Assembly (NCBI GenBank): GCA_030637515.1 | Contig: DAOWGM010000144.1 | Location: 22,801 to 86,800, forward strand | Length of the DNA stretch: 64,000 nt | Source: Bacteroidales bacterium | Lineage (GTDB): Bacteria; Bacteroidota; Bacteroidia; Bacteroidales; UBA12077 | Direction of reading: 5' to 3' | Part shown: in pieces, positions 1-8,000 of the stretch | Numbering within the stretch: the stretch's first letter is position 1 | Layout: every line of letters starts with the position of its first letter | Translations under genes and position numbers: made by a program | The notes under the pieces: generated by a model | Databases searched by the model: none | Told to the model about the DNA's origin: nothing | The model's input: the letters and a program-made list of their open reading frames with translations, nothing else

Positions 1-664
1 AGGTATTTAAAAATCGCATGAATAAATCATACCTTTCGTTATATAAATCATCCTGTTCATCAAATTCCATAAAAGAAGCTTTAATATTATAATCGTATCT
101 GATAAATGTCTGAATAACAGCTGTTAAATCAGTAACATTTAATTTTAAAGTAACATCGAGTTTCGTTGATTCTGTTTCTGAATTAATATACATACTAAGA
201 ATTTTAGCATCGTTTGATTCAACAATCTGAGATATTTCGGACATTGAATAATCGCTTTGTGTCATTTCTAAAACGATGATACCTCCCGGACTTTCAATGG
301 CAGAAAGTTTTGCGAAATTATGCAACAAATCATTCATTTGGACTACGCCAAGAAATTTCTTGTTATGATCAAGTACAGGTACTACTGAAAGTTTTAATCG
401 GGCTGCAATCTCCATTACCTCATACAAATGCTGATCACACCTTACGGTAGGCCTGATTAATGACAATCGATGATTTCCAATTGCTTCTTCGGGCTTATTA
501 ATATCAAAAATATCTGCATCAGAAATAAGTCCAAGAAACTCTTCATTATTTACAATAGGTAAATGAGAGATTCGAAAAACCTCCATCCAATTTAGTGCAT
601 CAACTCCTGTATCTGAAGTACGTAATGCAGGTATTTCATCTGATATTAAATCTTTTGCTAACAT
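1..664 (-). CDS. CBS-domain protein with C-terminal ACT-like region (3' end beyond window)
   Basis: The frame is open from an ATG at 664 down to the window edge, giving 221 residues without a stop, so the C-terminus is missing. The N-terminal half contains two CBS-type motifs (about residues 5-60 and 70-125, including the ISHLPIVNN and SVVPVLDHN strands), which typically bind adenosine nucleotides. The second half (about 135 on) looks like a small regulatory ACT-like fold: EMTQSDYSMSEISQIVESN followed by a second strand-rich stretch. It is divergent from pdxJ across an 88-base gap. In many Bacteroidota a CBS protein next to pdxJ is followed by NAD kinase, but that gene would lie outside the window. 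The domain call is firm; the role is unknown. Confidence 0.85.
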   Translation of the reverse strand, partial: MLAKDLISDEIPALRTSDTGVDALNWMEVFRISHLPIVNNEEFLGLISDADIFDINKPEEAIGNHRLSLIRPTVRCDQHLYEVMEIAARLKLSVVPVLDHNKKFLGVVQMNDLLHNFAKLSAIESPGGIIVLEMTQSDYSMSEISQIVESNDAKILSMYINSETESTKLDVTLKLNVTDLTAVIQTFIRYDYNIKASFMEFDEQDDLYNERYDLFMRFLNT

Positions 665-689
665 CTTTTATTTGTTCCCGAAATACTTG

Positions 690-697
690 TAAATTTG
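690..697 (+). promoter_or_regulatory. Candidate -7 box for pdxJ
   Basis: Exact match to the Bacteroidota TAnnTTTG -7 motif, 56 bases before the pdxJ ATG. The nearest upstream TTTG is only about 15 bases away, shorter than the usual 19-21, so the -33 element is uncertain. A motif this short occurs by chance in AT-rich DNA. Confidence 0.35.
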
Positions 698-752
698 TAC
701 AATTAACAAGTAAAACGATTAATTTGTTTATTCTATTGCCAAATATTAAAAT

Positions 753-1466
753 ATGACCAGACTAAGTGTAAATATAAATAAAATTGCAACATTAAGAAAC
801 GCCCGAGGCGGAAATTATCCTAATGTTTTAGATGCAGCTATAAATTGTCAACGATTTGGAGCTGAAGGAATAACAGTTCATCCACGTCCGGATGAAAGAC
901 ATATTCGTTATCAGGATGTTTTTGATATTAAACCTGTTATTACCACTGAATTCAATATTGAAGGATATCCTTCAGAGGATTTTATTAAATTAGTATTAGA
1001 TGCAAAACCTACTCAGGTTACTCTTGTTCCTGATCCGCCGGATGCATTAACTTCAAACGCAGGTTGGGATACTATTAAAAATAAGCAGTTTCTAAAAGAT
1101 GTGATTTCACGTTTTCATTCAGCTAATATTAGGACTTCAATATTTATTGAAACCGACTCAGAATTAATAAAAAATGCGGCAGATACAGAAACAGAACGAA
1201 TTGAATTATATACTGAACCTTATGCAGCAAATTTCGGAAAAAACAAAGAGCAAGCTATTGCTTCATTTGTAAAAGCTGCAGAAATTGCAAATTCCGTTGG
1301 GCTCGGATTAAATGCTGGTCATGATTTGAATCTTGACAACTTAAAATATTTTAATCAAAATATTCCCGAATTGCTTGAAGTTTCAATTGGTCATGCTCTA
1401 ATTTCTGACGCTCTTTATTTAGGTCTTGAAAATACAGTTCAATTGTATCTGCGCGAACTAAAATAA
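753..1466 (+). CDS. pdxJ: Pyridoxine 5'-phosphate synthase
   Basis: A 237-residue TIM barrel that condenses 1-deoxyxylulose 5-phosphate with 3-amino-2-oxopropyl phosphate to give pyridoxine 5'-phosphate in the DXP-dependent vitamin B6 pathway; cytosolic. The N-terminal [15 protein letters not shown], the [12 protein letters not shown] strand and the late [10 protein letters not shown] motif are family signatures, and length is normal. The first motif carries N-K where the E. coli enzyme has D-H, a variant I recall as usual in Bacteroidota. The ATG is preceded by an A-rich stretch rather than a Shine-Dalgarno sequence. The next gene starts 5 bases after its stop, so the two are probably co-transcribed. 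Confidence 0.95.
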   Translation: MTRLSVNINKIATLRNARGGNYPNVLDAAINCQRFGAEGITVHPRPDERHIRYQDVFDIKPVITTEFNIEGYPSEDFIKLVLDAKPTQVTLVPDPPDALTSNAGWDTIKNKQFLKDVISRFHSANIRTSIFIETDSELIKNAADTETERIELYTEPYAANFGKNKEQAIASFVKAAEIANSVGLGLNAGHDLNLDNLKYFNQNIPELLEVSIGHALISDALYLGLENTVQLYLRELK

Positions 1467-1471
1467 GAATC

Positions 1472-2263
1472 GTGGAATTGTTCTTCAGAAAATATGGTGA
1501 AGGTCCACCTTTAATAATATTACATGGTTTATACGGATCATCGGATAATTGGGTAAGTATTGGAAGAAAATTAGCTGAAAATTTTGAGGTTTTTTTAATT
1601 GATCAACGAAATCATGGCAGATCGCCTCATTCTTCGGAACACAATTACCAAATCCTGAAAGAAGATTTGATTGGTTTCATGAATAAACAATCTATTGAAA
1701 AAGCTATAATTATTGGACATTCGATGGGTGGTAAAATGGCAATGTTTTTTGCAGCTGATTATCCTGAAAGAATTAGCCATTTAATTGTCGCAGATATTTC
1801 TCCACGATCATACAAAACAACAAATTCGGCTCAGCTCTTGGCTCACAATACTATCATAAAAGCTATGTATAACATTGACATTTACGGAATTACAAGCCGG
1901 GAAGATATTGATATAATACTTGCTAAATCAATTCCTGAACCAAGAATTCGACAATTTCTATTAAAGAATATTAAAAGATCAAAAGACAATGAGTACAGTT
2001 GGAGCCTGAATATAAAAACAATTAAAAACGAGTTGGTTAATATTATGGACGGTTTAAATGAAAATCAAACTGAAATAACAGGATTCCCAATATTGTTTTT
2101 AAAAGGAGAAAACTCAGATTATATTTTAAAGGAAGATGAAAAAATAATTCAAAAAATATTCCCTTATGCCGATTTAGAAACAATCCCAAATACAGGTCAC
2201 TGGATGCATGCTGAACAGCCTGAAATATTTATTAAGAAGATTACTGATTTTATTCTACAATAA
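1472..2263 (+). CDS. Alpha/beta hydrolase (YbfF-like esterase)
   Basis: A 263-residue alpha/beta-hydrolase fold protein, probably a small cytosolic esterase. Visible features: oxyanion-hole HGLYGSSDNW (about 19-28), nucleophile elbow GHSMGG with Ser84, acid candidate Asp217 and His243 in NTGHWMHAEQ. The start is a GTG 5 bases after the pdxJ stop; it gives the N-terminus M-E-L-F-F-R-K-Y-G typical of the family, and no ATG fits better. It is likely co-expressed with pdxJ. The 3' end overlaps the convergent exonuclease gene by 9 bases. The natural substrate cannot be told from sequence. Confidence 0.88.
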   Translation: MELFFRKYGEGPPLIILHGLYGSSDNWVSIGRKLAENFEVFLIDQRNHGRSPHSSEHNYQILKEDLIGFMNKQSIEKAIIIGHSMGGKMAMFFAADYPERISHLIVADISPRSYKTTNSAQLLAHNTIIKAMYNIDIYGITSREDIDIILAKSIPEPRIRQFLLKNIKRSKDNEYSWSLNIKTIKNELVNIMDGLNENQTEITGFPILFLKGENSDYILKEDEKIIQKIFPYADLETIPNTGHWMHAEQPEIFIKKITDFILQ

Positions 2264-2992
2264 CTTATTCTGAGTAGTTGACTCTACATTATCCGTCTTG
2301 ATTAGCTCTTTACCTTTATATTTTAACATAAGCTGAGCAATTGCTAAAACATCTTTTTCACAATATCTAACTATTCGCTGCAAATCCTTGTCGTTCCAAT
2401 AAACGTCGGCAACCATACTTCCATCAATATCATCTTTTGGAGTAGGAATATCAAATATTTGAGTCAGAAGATTCAACGAAGTGTAGTTTTTATAATCGCC
2501 AAACTTCCATAATTCCATTGTATCCAAGAATGAAACCTCCCAAGGTTTCTTACCTGCAATGTCAAGAACTTTAGGTAGTTTGATCCCATTAATTAGCATT
2601 CTACGAGCAATATATGGGAAATCAAATTCTTTTCCATTGTGTGCACATAGTTGCAAATCGGAATTAGAGTTGTGGTATTTCTGAAGCATTTCTTTAAATT
2701 CTTTCAATAATAATGCTTCGTCATCACCAAAAAAGGATTTTAATCTAAAAGTTCTATCTTCTGTTTTACTAACAGCTATACCAACAGAAATACATATTAT
2801 CTTTCCGAATTCTGAATAAATTCCTGCTCGTTGATAAACATCTATTGCTGATTGATCTTCTTTTCGAAAGAAAGAAGATTTCTTTTCCCAAAACTCCTGA
2901 AAGACTTCTGGAACATCATTATAGTCAGAATACTGCGGAACAGTTTCTATATCCAAAAATAAGACGTTCTCAATTTTAATATTATCAAGCAT
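2255..2992 (-). CDS. PolB-type 3'-5' exonuclease (DEDD family)
   Basis: A 245-residue protein resembling the free-standing exonuclease domain related to DNA polymerase B (the DNA_pol_B_exo2 type). The metal-binding acidic residues are visible: DIET at 14-17 (exo I), CAHNGKEFDFPYIARR with Asp124 (exo II) and YCEKDVLAIAQ with Asp214 (exo III). This predicts a Mg-dependent 3'-5' DNA exonuclease in the cytoplasm, perhaps in repair. It has no polymerase domain attached. It lies 15 bases downstream of udk on the same strand and could be co-transcribed with it. Confidence 0.85.
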   Translation of the reverse strand: MLDNIKIENVLFLDIETVPQYSDYNDVPEVFQEFWEKKSSFFRKEDQSAIDVYQRAGIYSEFGKIICISVGIAVSKTEDRTFRLKSFFGDDEALLLKEFKEMLQKYHNSNSDLQLCAHNGKEFDFPYIARRMLINGIKLPKVLDIAGKKPWEVSFLDTMELWKFGDYKNYTSLNLLTQIFDIPTPKDDIDGSMVADVYWNDKDLQRIVRYCEKDVLAIAQLMLKYKGKELIKTDNVESTTQNKLL

Positions 2993-3007
2993 AACTGAAT
3001 GTTAATT

Positions 3008-3628
3008 TTACTCTTTATGATTTATTTTCTTCTCAATAATTGAAGATAATACATCAATTCCAACTTTGTTATTTCCACCCTGAGGAATAATTACATCGGC
3101 ATAGCGTTTTGTTGGTTCAATAAATTGAAGGTGCATCGGTTTTACTGTTTTTTCATAACGCTCCAGAACTTTGTTTACCGATCGACCACGTTCAACCAAA
3201 TCACGCTGAATAACACGCATTAATCGATCATCATTATCTGCATCCACGTATACTTTAATATCCATCAAATCACGCAATTGGGCGTTTTGTAAAATTAAAA
3301 TCCCCTCAACAATAATTACTTTTTTAGCCTCAACAGTAATGGTCTCTTTAGATCGTGTGCATGTTAAATAGGAATATATGGGTTGCTCTATTGGTTTTCC
3401 TTCTTTTAATTTCTTTATATGCTCAATTAATAATTTAAATTCTAAAGATGCAGGATGGTCAAAGTTCATTTCCTGACGCTCTTCCATGGGTAAATCACTA
3501 TTATCTTTGTAATATGAATCCTGTGGTATTATTGCCACTTCACCTTTTGGTAAATTTTCAATAACCTTTCTTACAACGGTTGTTTTTCCGGATCCCGTTC
3601 CTCCTGCAATACCAATTATAAAAGACAT
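3008..3628 (-). CDS. udk: Uridine kinase
   Basis: A 206-residue P-loop kinase that phosphorylates uridine and cytidine in pyrimidine salvage. The Walker A motif GGTGSGKT is at residues 9-16; IPQDSYYKD, NFDHPASL and the R-D-x-x-x-R-G-R-S lid stretch (QRDLVERGRSV) follow in the family order. Length is close to the E. coli enzyme. The start ATG is the only one that leaves the P-loop at the usual distance from the N-terminus. It heads a minus-strand pair with the exonuclease and is divergent from the Dabb gene. Confidence 0.95.
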   Translation of the reverse strand: MSFIIGIAGGTGSGKTTVVRKVIENLPKGEVAIIPQDSYYKDNSDLPMEERQEMNFDHPASLEFKLLIEHIKKLKEGKPIEQPIYSYLTCTRSKETITVEAKKVIIVEGILILQNAQLRDLMDIKVYVDADNDDRLMRVIQRDLVERGRSVNKVLERYEKTVKPMHLQFIEPTKRYADVIIPQGGNNKVGIDVLSSIIEKKINHKE

Positions 3629-3703
3629 ATCGATAAAATTTTAATAACTTTAAACTATATTTTGGCATGAAGATAATATAAATTTACACAAAAATTATAT
3701 ATC

Positions 3704-4006
3704 ATGATAAGACATATAATCATGTTTAAATTTGCTGACATAAAAAATGATACTGAAAGGTCGGAAAAAGCAAATAAAATAAAAACAACATTCTCTCCTT
3801 TAAGAAATATTATTAATGTTGTGGAATCTTATGAAGTTGCTATTAATCATAAAAAAACTGCATTTTCTTATGATTTAGCAATAATTTCAGAATATAACAC
3901 CTGGGAAGATTTAGACACTTATCTTAATCATCCTGAACACTTAAAAGCAATAAAACTTTGTAGTGATATTCAGAAAGAAAAAGCAGTATTAGATTACGAA
4001 TTTTAA
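3704..4006 (+). CDS. Dabb (stress-responsive A/B barrel) family protein
   Basis: A 100-residue protein with the Dabb ferredoxin-like fold: MIRHIIMFKFAD at the start, a central SYEVAINHKK strand and a late YLNHPEHLKAI helix. Members form dimeric alpha/beta barrels, and most have no known biochemical role. It lies 11 bases before manA on the same strand, so it shares a transcript with that gene. No catalytic residues can be assigned. Confidence 0.8.
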   Translation: MIRHIIMFKFADIKNDTERSEKANKIKTTFSPLRNIINVVESYEVAINHKKTAFSYDLAIISEYNTWEDLDTYLNHPEHLKAIKLCSDIQKEKAVLDYEF

Positions 4007-4017
4007 AACACACCAAA

Positions 4018-5061
4018 ATGAGCACATTATATCCATTAAAATTCAAACCTATATTTAAAGAGAAAATATGGGGTGGGCAAAATTTAAAGTCATCATTAAA
4101 TAAAGATATACCTACAAACAAAAAACTTGGTGAAAGTTGGGAAATATCGGGAGTTAAAAATAATGTTTCTGTTGTAGAAAATGGTTTTCTTGCAGGTAAT
4201 GAGCTTGATGAGTTGATAGAAATTTACATGGGCGATTTGGTTGGTGATAAGGTTTATGATAAACATGGATTAGTTTTTCCTTTGCTTATTAAATTTATTG
4301 ACGCGAATGATGTGCTTTCAATTCAAGTTCATCCGGATGATAAATTAGCAAAGCAACGTTACAATTCAAACGGAAAAACAGAAATGTGGTATATTGTTGA
4401 AGTGCAAAAAGATGCTGAATTAATTTCGGGATTTAATCACGAAATGGATAAGGATCATTATTTAAATCATTTAAAAAACAATGAGTTACCTCAAATATTA
4501 AATACCGAAAAAGTTAAACAAGGCGATGTTTTTTACATTCCTGCAGGTAGAGTTCATGCAATTGGTGCAGGAATTGTTTTGGCTGAAATTCAGCAAACCT
4601 CGGATGTAACATACCGAATTTTTGACTGGAACAGAAAAGATGATGCCGGGAATTACCGGGAATTGCATACCGAGAAAGCAATTGATGCAATTGACTTTAA
4701 GGTTTATGATAATTATAAAACAGAATACAAATCAGACCAAAATAAAACCTCAGAAATTGTTTCAACTAAATATTTTGAAACCAATATTCTAAATTTTAAC
4801 AAGAGTATTGAGAAAGATTATAATACTTTAGATTCGTTTGTAATTTATATGTGCCTCGAAGGCAAATTTGAAATTGAATATTACGAATCGGAAAAGATTA
4901 CAATTGAAAAAGGTGAAACTGTGTTAATTCCTTCGGTAATCGAACATTTATTTTTAAATCCTGTTGTTCAAAGTAAGATATTAGAAGTATACATACCTGA
5001 ACCTGAAAAAAATAAGAAACGGGATTCTTTAATCACAATCCCGTTTCAAATAATTTACTGA
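4018..5061 (+). CDS. manA: Mannose-6-phosphate isomerase, class I
   Basis: A 347-residue cupin enzyme interconverting mannose 6-phosphate and fructose 6-phosphate, feeding GDP-mannose and glycan synthesis. The zinc ligands are visible as Gln103 and His105 (SIQVHPDD), Glu122 (TEMWYIVE) and His180 (IPAGRVHAIGAG), and the TYRIFDWNR motif follows. The last dozen residues, after YIPEPE, are odd. They are encoded by the stem-loop that terminates the convergent adhesin gene, and the coding region overlaps that gene by 7 bases. A degenerate second copy of this gene's 3' end lies at about 17,030, suggesting the present C-terminal tail was acquired by rearrangement. Confidence 0.93.
   Translation: MSTLYPLKFKPIFKEKIWGGQNLKSSLNKDIPTNKKLGESWEISGVKNNVSVVENGFLAGNELDELIEIYMGDLVGDKVYDKHGLVFPLLIKFIDANDVLSIQVHPDDKLAKQRYNSNGKTEMWYIVEVQKDAELISGFNHEMDKDHYLNHLKNNELPQILNTEKVKQGDVFYIPAGRVHAIGAGIVLAEIQQTSDVTYRIFDWNRKDDAGNYRELHTEKAIDAIDFKVYDNYKTEYKSDQNKTSEIVSTKYFETNILNFNKSIEKDYNTLDSFVIYMCLEGKFEIEYYESEKITIEKGETVLIPSVIEHLFLNPVVQSKILEVYIPEPEKNKKRDSLITIPFQIIY
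5006..5047 (-). terminator. Rho-independent terminator of the type A adhesin gene, inside the manA 3' end
   Basis: Two perfect 11-base arms (5016-5026 and 5037-5047) flank a 10-base loop. Read on the minus strand, the stem is followed by TT-A-TTTTTTT, an ideal terminator placed just after the adhesin stop codon at 5055. On the plus strand the flank is less T-rich, so it acts best for the minus-strand gene. It lies wholly within the manA coding region. Confidence 0.85.
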
Positions 5062-8000
5062 ACAATTATTTCTCTGACAAACAACTTGTTATCAATTTTA
5101 AATCTGATAAAATAAACTCCATTAGCATAACTGCTAAAATCAATATTTTCTATTGAGCTTGAAATATTTTCCAATTTTCTATTGTAAACAATACTTCCAT
5201 TTACATTTACAATTTCAATTATTATATCCGAATTTTTTGCATTGGCAAATTCAATGTTTAGATTTTCAGAAACTGGATTAGGATAATATGTAATTTTAAA
5301 TGTTTCACCTTTTATTATATTATCTACTCCAGTTGTGTTTTCACAATATATCTCACCTATTCCTTCGCAATCGTCAATTGTTGTTACCGTTACTTTATAT
5401 GTTCCTGTTGTAGTAACAATAATTGTTCTTGTGGTTTCTCCTGTTGACCACTTATAACTGTCATATGTATCTAAAGTTCCTCCAATCTCAGTGCTACCCG
5501 TAAAAAACACAGTATCAGAACCTAAATCTACGTATGGCGCATTTATATTAACATCTTGTATCAAGGCATCATCTGTATCTGCATCGTTATTTGTTTTTCT
5601 CGATATAATAGAAAACTCATATCCCTTACTTACTGATAAGTTCGCTGTTTGAGTAAACTCGAACTCACCAACACTATCAGGGTAAAGAGGTTCAGTTAGT
5701 ATGAATGATCCGGATTTTAAACTTCCGGAATTTATTGAATAACTAAAACTTAAAGATTCTCCAGCTAACAATGTGTCCTGGCTATTATTAATATAGCCGA
5801 TTTTAACTGGTTCAGAATCTGATGCATTACACTGATTATATGGATATGGATTTATTAATGAATCTGTTGTGATATTATATGTGTACAAATCCATAGTATC
5901 GCTTGCTGTACAACCATTAATATCAGTGACGGTTACTGAATAAGACTTAGAAGCCAAGTAAGTAACAATTAATGAATCATTCTTTGTTCCGTCGTTCCAA
6001 ACATAATTATTAAATCCCCCAGATGCTATAATAATAACTGTATCAGGTTGTGTTGTATATATATCAGGACCTGCCTGTACAGCAGGATTACTGTATGTCC
6101 TTATGCCTTCAATAATAGTATCGTTTAAAAGATATACATCATTTTCATAATTAATATATGTTTTTAATATGTAGGTATTAACTACTGACAGATCAACGGT
6201 GTTTATAAACTGATGTGTAATAGTCCCGGAAGGAAACAAATCTGTTAATAATGTAATTTGTTCATATTCTGGCACGTTATCTTCAAATTTATAATAAGCA
6301 TCAATCTTTTCTCCCGATAAAATGGTATCCTGACCATAATTCTTAATAATTATTTTAACCAGTTCTGCATCATTATGAGAACATGAACTCTTTGGCAGAT
6401 TTAATTCAGATATTCCAAGATCATAAGCAATAATTTGTGTTGAATCTTTACTGGATTTACATCCATGAAGGTCATCCGCTGAAACTATGTATTTTTTTGT
6501 ATATTTCTTTGTTACAACAAGTGTATCATTTTCTGTTCCATCATTCCACATATAATTTGTAAACCCGGTTTGAGCAATCAGTAATACAGTATCTGCCCTA
6601 CTTGTATAAATAGTATCATAGTCGAGGGTAACCTCCGGATAACCCCATGTTTCAATGGATGTTTCAATACTGTCATTAGCAGAGTTTACATCGGTTTCTG
6701 AGTCAAGCTTTATTTTAAGTGGATATTCTCCCGGCACAATCAGATCAATATTTTTTGTAAAAGTCAGATCTTTATCCACACCCGGGCTAAAATCACTACC
6801 TAAGGTAACAGTATCATTTTCCCAAGTACTGTTAAAATAATATTTAAAAGGGATTTTTGTTCCTATAGCATAGGTATTGCCACTGTAGTTATGCACTGAA
6901 ACCTGTATTACCTCATTGGAAGTATGTTCACATTCACTTACAGGACTAACAACACTATTTATTCCTAAATCGTAAGTTTCAATATATGTTGAATCTTTAT
7001 CTGAACTACAAAATTGAGAATCTTCTACTGTTACCACATACCATCGAGTTTCTTTAGTAGGAGTAATAGTTTGTGTTGTAGAATCCACATTCCATAAGTA
7101 TGAACCATAACCTGCACCAGCATCCAAAGTGATTGTATCAGCCTGCGATGAGAAAATTGAATCAAATTCTAACTCTACATCAGGGCCTCCCCAAGTATCT
7201 ATATTAAAATATAATGTATCATCTGAAAGATCCAAGTCTTCATCAAAATTTGTAAAAATCTTAATATTATATTGTCCAACATTTCTCAAATCACATTTTT
7301 CTGCAAAAGTAAATAAAACAGTATCACCCGGAGGGCTTGCAGTTAATGTATCTGTTAGAATCAATGTGTCTGCTACAATTAGATTATCATTTATTTGATA
7401 ACCAAAATAAATTGAGTCGTCAGTACTAAAACCATCCAAACTATTATTAACAGCTTGCACACTTATTTCTGTAAGCTCATATCTATAACAGCTATCTTTT
7501 AGTTCAATTAATACGCTATCCATTGTCATATTCACAAGAGAACTTACAAGTAAGGTAGTATCCGAAGCACTACAACCATCTGCATTTGTAACAGTAACTT
7601 TGTAAGTTCCAACAGATGTAGCTGTAAAAGTGGGGTCTGATGATGCATCTTGCCATTCATATGAACTATAACCTGCTCCAGCATCTAATATATAATTAAT
7701 AGGCGTAGTTGTTCCTGTAATATCTTCAAAAGGATTATAATTCGGCATTCCAATTACCGAAACTGTTTTATTTAATGTATCGTTGCTCAATGTATCATTA
7801 TAGAAAAAAGTATTAGATTCTAAATTTGTATTAATTATAAAATTATAATCTCCTGCATACGACATATCAACCGTTGAATTAAAAGTAAACAAGACTGAGT
7901 CGTTAACAGGAATATCGCCGGTTAGCTCTAAGGTGTCATAAACTATTTCTGTATTTAAATTAAGCTCAACCGGAATTTTTGTTCCACTGATAACATTGTT

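Noticed and set aside
7129..7398. Open frame of 89 residues opposite the giant adhesin
   Set aside because: Antisense shadow of a serine/threonine-rich repeat gene; composition mirrors the coding strand.
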